A stretch of 64,000 bases of DNA from UBA7672 sp965229115 (lineage in GTDB: Bacteria; Pseudomonadota; Alphaproteobacteria; Caulobacterales; Hyphomonadaceae). The notes below the pieces were generated by a model. That model was not told where the DNA came from. It did not search any database and worked only from the letters and a program-made list of their open reading frames with translations. The stretch spans positions 310,001 to 374,000 of the forward strand of contig CBDDIR010000003.1 of the NCBI GenBank assembly GCA_965229115.1, given 5' to 3'. Numbering within the stretch: the stretch's first letter is position 1; each line of letters opens with the position of its first letter. The position numbers and the translations under genes were made by a program. Below, piece after piece: positions 33,877 to 44,690 of this stretch.

Positions 33877-35901
33877 TTAGGGCTGCGCGTTCGTCTTCAG
33901 TGCGGCGCAGAAGGGGGCTTGTTCCGTGCCGCAGACGTCGGGCTGGCTTTTTGTTGCGCGCCAGTAGTCCATCATGCCCAGTTTCTCGACGAGGGGAAGG
34001 AAGCGTGGGTCGGCGCGTAGGGCGCGGGCCTGTGGGTAGAACAGGTTTGCTGTCTCGTAGGATCGGGCCGAGGGAAGGCTGAAGCTCAACCGGTCTGCGA
34101 CGCGGAAGGCTCCGTCGATGTCGCCGAGCGCTGACAGTGCGGGGAGCGTGACACGCCAGTTGATGATGTCCGTGTCGGCGCATGATTGCACCCGCTTTGC
34201 GCCTGCAGACCGGGTGCGCGCATCGGTTGAGACGAGCGCCGCGCGGATATCGCGCAGGCAATCGAGCTTCGGCTTCGGGATGGTCGATGGCGGCGCGGCC
34301 AACATGGCGTCGGCATCGGGCGCGTTGAGGAAGAACGCGAACGGGATGAACAAGTCCCAGACTTGCGGCCCGTAGGCTGCGAGCACAGGCTCGAGATCGG
34401 CTCGCGCATCGGAGACACGGCCGACCGGCGCCAGGGCCATTCCTACGATACCCGGTTGCACGACCGACTTGTTGGCGGCGCGCGCCACCGCATGTGGCAG
34501 CGCTTCGGTGAAGCGTCCCGACGAGGCGAGCAGGGCGGCGCGGGTTCCATTGGCCGAAGCGAGCGCGAAATTGTCCTTGGCTTCCGAATTGGCCTGCGCT
34601 TCGAGCAGGAAAGCATCGTACTCCGCTGCCGGAACATTTTTGGCGCTGTCGAGATTGAGACGCGCATAGTAGATATTTGTCTCCTTTGGATCGAGCTCCA
34701 TGGCGCGCTTCAGCGCCGCCTCGCCTTCGGCAATCCAGGCCGCCTTCGACGTCTCGGGCGCGAAAGGCACGGCGAGGCCCAGAAGGTTCACCAGCTGCGC
34801 CTGGTTGTAGGCAGATGTCGGATCAGCGGCGACGATCGCGCGCATGCGGGAGATGGGATAGGTAGAGTTGCGGTCGGTGACGCCGCCCTCCCGGCACCGG
34901 TCGGCGACCAGGCTGAGCAATTCCGGCGTCTCGTGCATCAGCGCTTCGCGCGTCTTGATGATGCACCACGTGACCGATCCGAGCTTCCACGCTGTCTGCG
35001 CGGGCATGTAGGCGATGTCCGCGGCCGGACTGTTGAAGCTGCCCTCCCACAGTGTGAGCCGCGAGGCCACATCCTCGATCCGGACCGACAGCGTGGTGCC
35101 GCTGGCATTGGATCTGGCGTCGCCGCCCATGGCGTAGCGTGCGCCGATTTCGGCGGCTCGCTCGAAGCGGCGGTCCTCCGCAACGCCGCGCGTCTCTGTG
35201 CGTGCGACGGTGTCGAACCAGTTCGAGCGCATCGCTTCGAACACGGCGTCCGTCGTTGCTTCTGCCGTTGCTTTCAGTGCTGGGTCATCGCCTGTTGGCG
35301 TGAAGCCGAAGAAGGCGATCAGCTGGTTGGCCTGTCCGGTGTCCGCTGGGCCCCCCTTCGGCAGCAGCGTGATCGCGGCGACGATCGCCACAGCCAGCGC
35401 CGCTGCAACGCCGCCCCATAAGGCGAAGCGCCGGCTTGCCGGTTTGCTCGTTGTCGGAGTCGGGGTGGGCGTCTCCGCCGGGGCAGCCGCCTTGGGAAGA
35501 GTGACGGGGATGGGCGGTGTTTCGGTGGGGTGCGGGTCGGGCTTGCGGACTGGCTCCGCTGTCGGCGCGATGGATGCTGCGGGTTCGGTCTGGGGTGTCA
35601 GCGCTACGGTGAGGCGGTAGCCGCGCTTGGGGATCGTTTCGATGATTTCGCCGGGGTGCCCTGCTTCGCGGAACGTCTTGCGGAGCAGGGAGACGGCGCG
35701 GGTCAGGCTTTCGTCGGCGCCGAATTCGACCTTCCAGACCGTGTCGATCAGGAATTCGCGGCTCAGCACCTCGCCGGTGTGGGCGTTCATGACGACCAGC
35801 AGGTCCATGATGCGCGGCTCGATGGACCAGGACGCACCGCCATTCGCGATGACGTTGCGCGCCGGATCGATCTGCAGTCCCCCCAGCCGCATCGTCGCCA
35901 T
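33877..35901 (-). CDS. CadC-like membrane-bound winged-helix regulator with TPR-like sensor domain
   Basis: A 674-residue one-component regulator. An OmpR/PhoB-type DNA-binding domain (residues ~5-100, ending IPKRGYRLTV) is followed by a Pro/Thr-rich linker (102-158), one membrane helix (159-181) and a ~490-residue C-terminal region with helical repeats ('ALKRAMELDPKETNIYYARLNLDSA') that would face the periplasm. The layout is that of CadC/ToxR-type sensors. No target operon is adjacent. I used the ATG at 35901; upstream GTG/TTG starts are possible. Confidence 0.85.
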   Translation of the reverse strand: MATMRLGGLQIDPARNVIANGGASWSIEPRIMDLLVVMNAHTGEVLSREFLIDTVWKVEFGADESLTRAVSLLRKTFREAGHPGEIIETIPKRGYRLTVALTPQTEPAASIAPTAEPVRKPDPHPTETPPIPVTLPKAAAPAETPTPTPTTSKPASRRFALWGGVAAALAVAIVAAITLLPKGGPADTGQANQLIAFFGFTPTGDDPALKATAEATTDAVFEAMRSNWFDTVARTETRGVAEDRRFERAAEIGARYAMGGDARSNASGTTLSVRIEDVASRLTLWEGSFNSPAADIAYMPAQTAWKLGSVTWCIIKTREALMHETPELLSLVADRCREGGVTDRNSTYPISRMRAIVAADPTSAYNQAQLVNLLGLAVPFAPETSKAAWIAEGEAALKRAMELDPKETNIYYARLNLDSAKNVPAAEYDAFLLEAQANSEAKDNFALASANGTRAALLASSGRFTEALPHAVARAANKSVVQPGIVGMALAPVGRVSDARADLEPVLAAYGPQVWDLFIPFAFFLNAPDADAMLAAPPSTIPKPKLDCLRDIRAALVSTDARTRSAGAKRVQSCADTDIINWRVTLPALSALGDIDGAFRVADRLSFSLPSARSYETANLFYPQARALRADPRFLPLVEKLGMMDYWRATKSQPDVCGTEQAPFCAALKTNAQP

Positions 35902-36120
35902 CGCAGCGTACACCTTTGTCCCCGCGTCCCCCACTCCGGCCAAGTTAGCGCATCTGCTTTCGGAGCGTCATCTTTTCATCTGCAGCCCGAGGATGGCCGC
36001 GAGGCGTCCTAGAGCAAGCGGGGAATTTAGGGGCGCCGAGGCGCTGGGCGATGAACCTCACAGATTCAGGTGGTTAGCAGTCAGCAGCTTGAAACCGGCG
36101 AATCAGCGCACAATTCCCTG

Positions 36121-36126
36121 TATAAT
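36121..36126 (+). promoter_or_regulatory. Candidate -10 box upstream of dnaG
   Basis: A TATAAT at 36121-36126, 85 bp before the dnaG ATG, preceded directly by CTG (extended-type TG). No well-spaced -35 is seen, so it may use an extended -10. The rest of the 35902-36210 intergenic stretch shows no gene. Confidence 0.4.
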
Positions 36127-36210
36127 CGTCCACAGGATCAGCCAGCGGGTTGCTGGCGTACTCGGCGCGCTACGGCTAGCGCCGGAGTTGGCTTGGATTT
36201 CACTAGAGCG

Positions 36211-38145
36211 ATGCGTTTCCCGGAGGAATTTCTCAATGAGCTGAAGTCGCGCGTGCGGCTGTCGGACGTCGTTGGGAAAAAGGTATCGCTGAAGAAGCGC
36301 GGCAAGGACTGGGTGGGGCTGTCGCCGTTCTCGACCGAGAAGACGCCCTCCTTCTACGTCCATGACGATCGCGGCTTCTATAAGTGCTTCTCCACGCAGA
36401 AGTCCGGCGATGCGATCACCTTCCTGACCGAGACGGAACGACTGACGTTTGCCGAGGCTGTCGAGAAGCTGGCGCGGGATGTCGGGTTGGAGATGCCGAC
36501 GCAGTCGGCGGGCGAGGCGCGGGAGTATCGCAAGCGGGCGACGCTGATCGACTGGGTCGAGAAGGCGTGTCTGTTCTTCGAGGACCAGCTGCGCAAGTCG
36601 GCGGGCTCGGAAGCGCGGGAATACCTGCAAAAGCGGGGCTTTGGGCCTGAAACGTGGGCGCGGCATCGCATGGGCTTTGCGCCGGATGGCTGGCGGACGC
36701 TGTCGGATTACCTGACCAAGCAGGGCGCCACGCTTGAGGAGCTGATCGAGGCGGGGCTGCTGGTACAGCCGGAAGACGGCAAGCAACCGTGGGACCGGTT
36801 CCGCAATCGCGTGATCTTCCCGATCACCGACCATTCGAACCGTCCGATCGCGTTCGGCGCGCGGACGCTCGATCCGGACGGGAAGCCGAAATACCTGAAC
36901 TCGTCCGATAGCCCGCTCTTCCACAAGGGGCGGACACTCTATCGCTACATGGATGCGCGCGAGGCTCTGGCGCCGCTTAAAGAGGGGCCGCTGTCGCGCG
37001 GCCTGATCGTGACCGAGGGCTATGTCGACGCGATTGCGCTGGCGGAAGCCGGGATCGGGACGGCGGTGGCGCCGCTGGGCACCGCGCTGACCGAGGAGCA
37101 GCTGGATCTGCTGTGGCGGGCAGGGCCCGAGCCGATCCTGTGCTTTGACGGGGATGCGGCGGGTATCCGGGCGGCCTGGCGGGCCTGCGACCGGGCGCTG
37201 CCGCTGATCGAGCCGGGCAAGACGCTGTTCTTCGTACTGCTGCCGGACGGGATGGACCCGGACGATGTGGTGCGCGTGCGCGGCGCCGAGGCGATGCGGG
37301 GGATGCTGTCCGACGCGCGGCCTCTGGTGGACCTGCTGTGGGCCCGGGAGCTGGACGCCGAGCCGCTGGACACCCCTGAGCGGAAGGCCGGGTTCGAGGC
37401 GCGGCTTATGGCCGCTGTAAACCTTATCAAGCACCCGGGGGTCAAAAAGGCCTACGAGCGGGAGCTGAAAGACCGCCTGTACTGGCATTTCCGGCCGGTG
37501 AAGCCTGCCTTCACGCCCTCTCAGGGTAAATGGCAGGGCAAGCCGGGCGAGACCCCTCATAAGGGCCAGAACCCCGGAAAGCGGGGTTTCTCCCCCGGTC
37601 CAACCGGAATTGCGGGTCTGGCGCTGCTGGTTAGGGCCATAATGGTGCCTGACCGGTTCGAGGCGGCCCGCGAGGCGATTGCGAAAACCGAGTATGGCGA
37701 CCCGGATGTCGGAGCTATCAGGGATACTGCGTTCGACGTGTACGAAAGCGCTGAAAAGCTTGACCTAGATACTGTTGCAGCCCATCTACGTATCCTTGAC
37801 CGCAAGCGGGCTGTCGAACTTTTGGAACCTTTTCTGCGAAGGCAACTGGGCGACGATCCAGAGGCCATGAGCCGTGATTGGCTCGACGCAACGGAGCGGT
37901 TCCCGGTCGCTAAAACGCTTGTCGGTGAAGTGCAGGCGACGATACGGGCTGACGAGGAGGGCGTCGAAATCATGGGCGCCGCTCACCAGGCCAGGATCAT
38001 GCAGAAGGTGATCGCGCGGCGCAGCGCCAGCCGGTCAGTTGTAGACGAAGCGGCAACCTCTCCGGCGTCAGAAGGCGCTGACAGACTGAGGAATGCGGTG
38101 GGAGGAATGGGCGCTGCGATGGAGTCAAAACGCTCTGAGGACTGA
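36211..38145 (+). CDS. dnaG: DNA primase
   Basis: Synthesises RNA primers for replication with DnaB helicase. The 644-residue product has the N-terminal zinc-binding-like domain (to ~100), the TOPRIM catalytic core with EGYVDAI (near 318-324) and CFDGDAAG (near 359-366), and a C-terminal helicase-binding domain from ~480. Three of the four zinc ligands found in E. coli are replaced (Ser38, Ser41, Thr62; Cys59 remains), as in other alphaproteobacterial primases. The start at 36211 begins MRFPEEFLNELKSRV. The stop is 1 bp before the rpoD start codon. Confidence 0.96.
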   Translation: MRFPEEFLNELKSRVRLSDVVGKKVSLKKRGKDWVGLSPFSTEKTPSFYVHDDRGFYKCFSTQKSGDAITFLTETERLTFAEAVEKLARDVGLEMPTQSAGEAREYRKRATLIDWVEKACLFFEDQLRKSAGSEAREYLQKRGFGPETWARHRMGFAPDGWRTLSDYLTKQGATLEELIEAGLLVQPEDGKQPWDRFRNRVIFPITDHSNRPIAFGARTLDPDGKPKYLNSSDSPLFHKGRTLYRYMDAREALAPLKEGPLSRGLIVTEGYVDAIALAEAGIGTAVAPLGTALTEEQLDLLWRAGPEPILCFDGDAAGIRAAWRACDRALPLIEPGKTLFFVLLPDGMDPDDVVRVRGAEAMRGMLSDARPLVDLLWARELDAEPLDTPERKAGFEARLMAAVNLIKHPGVKKAYERELKDRLYWHFRPVKPAFTPSQGKWQGKPGETPHKGQNPGKRGFSPGPTGIAGLALLVRAIMVPDRFEAAREAIAKTEYGDPDVGAIRDTAFDVYESAEKLDLDTVAAHLRILDRKRAVELLEPFLRRQLGDDPEAMSRDWLDATERFPVAKTLVGEVQATIRADEEGVEIMGAAHQARIMQKVIARRSASRSVVDEAATSPASEGADRLRNAVGGMGAAMESKRSED

Positions 38146-38146
38146 C

Positions 38147-40600
<2,454 letters not shown>

Positions 40601-40625
40601 TCGAGATCGCAGACAAAGTTACGAA

Positions 40626-40652
40626 AGCCCGGCGGAAACGCCGGGCTTTTTG
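40626..40652 (+). terminator. rpoD rho-independent terminator
   Basis: AGCCCGGCG (40626-40634) and CGCCGGGCT (40639-40647) form a perfect 9-bp stem around GAAA. A TTTTTGTTTT run follows. It lies 26 bp after the rpoD stop. Confidence 0.9.
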
Positions 40653-40675
40653 TTTTGGGCTGTGCTTGGCTTTAT

Positions 40676-40742
40676 ACTGAAGTCCACGCTTGACTATCTG
40701 GTCGCGCCAATATACTGAAGCTGTAACTTCAGTGTATGGAGG
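40676..40742 (+). promoter_or_regulatory. Promoter and operator of the second SRPBCC/ArsR module
   Basis: TTGACT (40690-40695) is a -35 and TATACT (40711-40716) a -10 with 15-bp spacing. ACTGAAG (40714-40720) and CTTCAGT (40727-40733) are perfect 7-bp inverted arms that overlap the -10. A further ACTGAAG half-site is at 40676-40682, 38 bp upstream. The palindrome ends 4 bp before the GGAGG ribosome site (40738-40742). Confidence 0.65.
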
Positions 40743-40747
40743 CTTTC

Positions 40748-41221
40748 ATGGCGGCGACCCACAATACGTTCGTGATCGAGAAGCAGTACGCCAAGGCGCC
40801 GGACAAGGTGTTTGCGGCGTTTGCGGACATCGCGAGGAAGAAGCGGTGGTATGCGGCGGGTGGGGCGCATGAGGTGGTGTCGTATGAGAACGATTTCCGC
40901 GTGGGTGGGCGCGAGGTGCTGGTCGGCAAGATGAAGCCGGGGACGCCGATTGCCGGCGTCGTGCTGACCTGGGCTCAGGAGTATGTCGACATCGTCGAGG
41001 GTCAGCGGATCGTGGGGACGCAGACGCTCGACATGAAGACGGGCGAGGGCGAAACGCGGGCTTCGGTGGCGATTGTGTCGATCGGGCTGGAGGCTGCGGG
41101 GGCCGGCTGCAAGCTGACCATGACGCACCAGGCGACTTATTTCGAGCGCACGGATGGGCCGCAGATGCGCGAGCACGGTTGGCGCGTGTTGCTGGATGCT
41201 GTTGAGGGCGCGCTTAGCTGA
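40748..41221 (+). CDS. SRPBCC (AHSA1-like) domain protein
   Basis: A 157-residue AHSA1-type protein: 'NTFVIEKQYAKAPDKVFAAFADIARKKRWYA' opens the fold, 'SYENDFRVGGREVLVGKM' and 'TMTHQATYFERTDGPQMREHGWRVLLDAVEGAL' close it. Ligand-pocket role unknown. The start at 40748 has GGAGG five bases upstream; an ATG at 40736 falls within the ribosome site. It is followed by an ArsR gene after 16 bp, as in the 4-5 kb pair. Confidence 0.88.
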   Translation: MAATHNTFVIEKQYAKAPDKVFAAFADIARKKRWYAAGGAHEVVSYENDFRVGGREVLVGKMKPGTPIAGVVLTWAQEYVDIVEGQRIVGTQTLDMKTGEGETRASVAIVSIGLEAAGAGCKLTMTHQATYFERTDGPQMREHGWRVLLDAVEGALS

Positions 41222-41237
41222 TCGGGGGGGCGGGCTG

Positions 41238-41564
41238 ATGGCGCAGGCGAAGGTCAAGGCGGACGATGTGTTCAATGCGTTGGGGGATCCGACGCGGCGG
41301 GCGATTGTGCTGCGGTTGGTGCGGGGGCCGGCGTCGGTGTCGGAGCTGGCGGAACCGCTGGGGATCACGCTGACGGCGGTGAAGCAGCATCTGGATGTGC
41401 TGGGGGCGAGCGGGCTGGTGAGTACGCGGAAGGTTGGTCGGGTGCGCACCTGCAGCTTTGAGACGAAGGGGCTGGCTGTGATCGAGACTTGGATCAATGT
41501 GCAGCGCACGATGTGGGATCAGGCGCTGGATCGGCTGGGCGATATTCTCGACGAGGAGGAGTAG
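41238..41564 (+). CDS. ArsR-family transcriptional regulator
   Basis: A 108-residue winged-helix repressor: 'FNALGDPTRRAIVLRLVRGPASVSELAEPLGITLTAVKQHLDVLGASGLVSTRKVGRVRTCS' is the ArsR DNA-binding core. No metal-binding Cys box is present. The start at 41238 is preceded by a G-rich ribosome site; an upstream in-frame start lies inside the SRPBCC gene. It probably represses its own operon through the palindrome at 40714-40733. Confidence 0.9.
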   Translation: MAQAKVKADDVFNALGDPTRRAIVLRLVRGPASVSELAEPLGITLTAVKQHLDVLGASGLVSTRKVGRVRTCSFETKGLAVIETWINVQRTMWDQALDRLGDILDEEE

Positions 41565-41597
41565 GGTGCAGTTCAATGCACCCTACCGATTGGCGCG

Positions 41598-41945
41598 CTA
41601 GCTTTGGACGATTGAGCCGAATGTGCCGAAGATCATGCGGGCGCCGTCGAAGGGCATCTGCATCTTGGTCATGCGCTCGTCCTTCATGAGCTTTTCCCAG
41701 GCGGCGTCGCGGGCGGGTTTGTCTTTCCAGACGATCCAGCCGACGGCGACGGTTTCGCCGGCTTCGGCTTTGACCGCCTTGCGGAAGTCGGTGAGTTTGC
41801 CGTCGGGCACGTCTTCGCCCCAGGTGTCGACGACGGCGAGGGCACCCATCTCCTTCACGACGCCATGGAAGAACTGACAATGCTTGATGTAATCCGCCTT
41901 GCGGCCATCGGGCACGGCGCAGACTGAGATATCGATGCTGGACAT
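41598..41945 (-). CDS. DUF1428 family protein
   Basis: A 115-residue protein with the pattern of DUF1428: 'DISVCAVPDGRKADYIKHCQFFHGVVKEMGALAVVDTWGEDVP', 'AVGWIVWKDKPARDAAWEKLMKDERM' and 'FDGARMIFGTFGSIV'. This is a dimeric alpha-beta barrel fold of unknown function. The start at 41945 has AAGGAAA upstream. It is divergent from the HxlR gene and probably under its control. Confidence 0.9.
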   Translation of the reverse strand: MSSIDISVCAVPDGRKADYIKHCQFFHGVVKEMGALAVVDTWGEDVPDGKLTDFRKAVKAEAGETVAVGWIVWKDKPARDAAWEKLMKDERMTKMQMPFDGARMIFGTFGSIVQS

Positions 41946-41993
41946 GGGCTGTTTCCTTTCTTGTGTATTGCCACCCTCTCTCATGAGGTTATG

Positions 41994-42024
41994 ATAGTCA
42001 ACTATGAAGTTACAAAAAATAACT
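41994..42024. promoter_or_regulatory. Two short inverted repeats between DUF1428 and HxlR
   Basis: ATAGT (41994-41998) and ACTAT (42001-42005), spaced by CA, and AGTTA (42008-42012) and TAACT (42020-42024), spaced by seven bases. Both are short; together they could be HxlR-type operator sites near the divergent promoters. Confidence 0.35.
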
Positions 42025-42693
42025 ACACAGGATTCCGACAAGCGCCGCAGCTATGACGATGCGTGTGCGACGGCCCATGCGCTGGACCTGATCGGCGAGC
42101 GCTGGGCGCTGCTTGTCATTCGCGAGTTGATTATGGGGCCGCGCAGGTTTTCGGACCTGCGGGCGAGCCTGCCGTCGATCAGCGCGAACGTACTGACACA
42201 ACGCCTTGAGGGGCTGGAAGCTGCGGGCATACTGCAGAAGCGCAAGCTTCCGCCGCCGGCAAGCGTGCAGGTTTATGAGCTGACGCAGTGGGGCGAGGAG
42301 GTGGAGCCCGTGTTGCTGGCGCTTGGGCGCTGGGGCGTGCGCTCACCGCTGCATGATCCGACGCTGCCGCTCAGTGCGGTAGGGCTGATGCTGTCGTTCC
42401 GTGCGAAGTTCGATGCGGTGAAAGCGAAGGGTGTGGAGACGGCGATCCAGTTCCGCTTTGGCGAGGACGCGTTCTTTGTTGGCATACGGAAGGGTGTGCT
42501 GACCTCGGAGCGGGGCGAGCGCGAGGCGGATGTGACGGTGACGGGATCGCCCGAGGCGGTGGCCGGGCTGGTCTATGGTAAAGTGCCGCTTAAGGAGCTG
42601 GAGAAGCAGGGGGCGCTCAGCGTGACGGGCGAGAAGCAGGCGCTGATGCGGCTGGCCGATCTCTACGAGATGCCGCCGAAAGCAGGGACGTAG
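42004..42693 (+). CDS. HxlR-family regulator with C-terminal SCP2-like domain
   Basis: A 229-residue regulator. Residues 14-110 are an HxlR winged helix ('ALDLIGERWALLVIRELIMGPRRFSDLRASLPSISANVLTQRLEGLEAAGILQ'). Residues ~120-225 ('LSFRAKFDAVKAKGVETAIQFRFGEDAF...DVTVTGSPEAVAGLVYGKVPLKELEKQGAL') resemble an SCP2-type lipid-binding domain, which could sense a hydrophobic ligand. The usual N-terminal HxlR cysteine is replaced in 'DDACATAHALD' only partly: Cys21 is present. It is divergent from the DUF1428 gene. Confidence 0.87.
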   Translation: MKLQKITTQDSDKRRSYDDACATAHALDLIGERWALLVIRELIMGPRRFSDLRASLPSISANVLTQRLEGLEAAGILQKRKLPPPASVQVYELTQWGEEVEPVLLALGRWGVRSPLHDPTLPLSAVGLMLSFRAKFDAVKAKGVETAIQFRFGEDAFFVGIRKGVLTSERGEREADVTVTGSPEAVAGLVYGKVPLKELEKQGALSVTGEKQALMRLADLYEMPPKAGT

Positions 42694-42711
42694 CGCTGTA
42701 ACAGCGTTTTT
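42694..42711 (+). terminator. Terminator after the HxlR gene
   Basis: CGCTG (42694-42698) and CAGCG (42702-42706) form a short 5-bp stem with a 3-base loop, directly after the stop codon and followed by TTTTT (42707-42711). The stem is short, so it is only moderately strong. Confidence 0.55.
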
Positions 42712-42833
42712 ACAGGCGTTTGTTCCGTATGCGTGTGCATCCGGGGTTTTCGTTCCGGCTCACGTCTGGTCTTGTCCTCCCGTAAACTCTTCCCAGTTCA
42801 GCTAGGGACAGAGACAAGACTGAGGACTTCTCC

Positions 42834-44687
42834 ATGACGAACGCGCGCGCACCCAAGGCAATGATGGCTCCGGAAGGTTCGGGAGCGATCGGTGGCGGGG
42901 AGGCTGTGCGGCATGAGTGGGACCTCGCCGATCTCTATGTTTCGGATGCGGCGTGGGAGGAGGCGTTCGCCGACCTCGAAAAGCGCATTGATGCGCTGCC
43001 GCGCCACAAGGGCACGCTGGGCAATGGCGCGGGCGTCGTGCTGGCGGCGTTCCGCGAGATCAGCGAGACGACCAAGCTGGCCTATCGCGTGTACATGTAT
43101 GCCAGCCTGAAGCGTGACGAAGACCAGCGCGTGGCTGAATCGCAAACGCGGTTCGGGCGTTCGCAGGCGATGTTTGCGGGCTTCGGCGAGAACGTGTCGT
43201 GGATCAATCCGGAATTGCTGACGCTCGGCGCGGATGTGGTCGAGCGCTACATCGCGGAAGAGGCGGGGCTTGCGCCGTTTGCGTTCCAGCTGCGCGACGC
43301 GGTGCGGATGGCGCCGCACACGCTCGATGCGGCGGGTGAGGAGATGCTGGCCGGCGCGTCGCTGGCGCTGGGCCAGCCGCAGCAGATCTATGCGCTCTAT
43401 GCCAATGCCAGCATTCCGTGGCCGACCCTGACGCTGTCGGACGGGACTGAGCTGAAGGTCGACCAGTCGGGCTATACGCGCGGACGGCAATCGCCCAATC
43501 GCGATGACCGCAAGCTGGTGTTCGACACGTTCTGGGGCGCGTGGAAGCAGTACGAGAACGGCATGGGCGCGACGCTCAATGCGCAGGTCCAGGGCGCGGT
43601 GTTCAACGCGCGGGCGCGGAAATATGCCGGCGTGCTCGAAGCGTCGATGTTCATCAACGCGCTGCCGCCGGAGGTTTACACGCAGCTGGTGGCGCAGGTG
43701 AATGAGGGGCTGCCGACCTTCCATCGTTATCTGAAGCTGCGCGGGCGGATGCTGGGTATCGACGCGCTGCGGTATTACGACATCTATCCGCCGATCATCG
43801 CGGCCAACACGGGCAAGTTCGACATGGCGCGTTCGGCGGAGATCACCTTCGCCGCGCTGGAGCCGTTCGGCGACGAGTATCGCGGGATGCTGCGCACGGG
43901 GCTGGACGCCAAGTGGATGCACTCGCATCCGCAGGCGGGCAAGCAGAGCGGGGCGTACATGGCCGGCATGGCCTATGACCAGCACCCGTACCTGCTGCTC
44001 AACCACAATGACGACTACGACTCGATGTCGACGTTTGCGCATGAGTGGGGCCATGCGATCCACACCATGCTGGCCAACAAGGCGCAGCCCTTCGAGACGG
44101 CGAGCTATTCCACCTTCATCGCAGAGATGGCGTCGATCGGGAGCGAGATCCTGCTGCAGGAATATCTGATCGCCAACGCGAAGACGAAGGAAGAGAAGCT
44201 GTTCTATCTGGGCTCGGCGCTGGAGCTGTGCCGGGGATCGTTCTTCCGCCAGACCATGTTCGGGGAGTTCGAACTGGAGATCCATCGCGCGGCCGAGCGT
44301 GGCATGCCGCTGACCGGGCCGATGCTGACGCAGACCTATGGCGAACTGCTGCGTCGCTATCACGGCCACGAGCAGGGCGTGATGACGATCGACGATGTCT
44401 ATGCGCAGGAGTGGGCGTTCATTCCGCACTTCTACATGGGCTTCTACGTGTATCAGTACGCGACTGCGATTTCAGGCGCGGTGTGGTTCACCGAGAAGTT
44501 CCTCGCGGGCGATGCGAAGGTTCGCGACAGCTTCCTCAACGTGCTGAAGGCGGGCGGATCGGATCACCCGCACGAGATCCTGATGCGCCAGGCCGGGCTC
44601 GATATGACGAAGCCGGATGCGTACAGGTCAGTCGTGCGGCGCATGAATTCGATCATGGACCGCATGGAAGTGCTGCTGGCCGAGTAG
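42834..44687 (+). CDS. pepF: Oligoendopeptidase F (M3B)
   Basis: A 617-residue cytosolic zinc peptidase that cuts short peptides. The active-site motif HEWGH (near residues 403-407) and the following 'MLANKAQPFETASYSTFIAEMASIGSE' with the third ligand Glu are typical of M3B. The C-terminal part 'YQYATAISGAVWFTEKFLAGD' fits the family. A GAGGAC site precedes the ATG. It is convergent with the YpfJ-type gene. Confidence 0.93.
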   Translation: MTNARAPKAMMAPEGSGAIGGGEAVRHEWDLADLYVSDAAWEEAFADLEKRIDALPRHKGTLGNGAGVVLAAFREISETTKLAYRVYMYASLKRDEDQRVAESQTRFGRSQAMFAGFGENVSWINPELLTLGADVVERYIAEEAGLAPFAFQLRDAVRMAPHTLDAAGEEMLAGASLALGQPQQIYALYANASIPWPTLTLSDGTELKVDQSGYTRGRQSPNRDDRKLVFDTFWGAWKQYENGMGATLNAQVQGAVFNARARKYAGVLEASMFINALPPEVYTQLVAQVNEGLPTFHRYLKLRGRMLGIDALRYYDIYPPIIAANTGKFDMARSAEITFAALEPFGDEYRGMLRTGLDAKWMHSHPQAGKQSGAYMAGMAYDQHPYLLLNHNDDYDSMSTFAHEWGHAIHTMLANKAQPFETASYSTFIAEMASIGSEILLQEYLIANAKTKEEKLFYLGSALELCRGSFFRQTMFGEFELEIHRAAERGMPLTGPMLTQTYGELLRRYHGHEQGVMTIDDVYAQEWAFIPHFYMGFYVYQYATAISGAVWFTEKFLAGDAKVRDSFLNVLKAGGSDHPHEILMRQAGLDMTKPDAYRSVVRRMNSIMDRMEVLLAE

Positions 44688-44690
44688 GCC

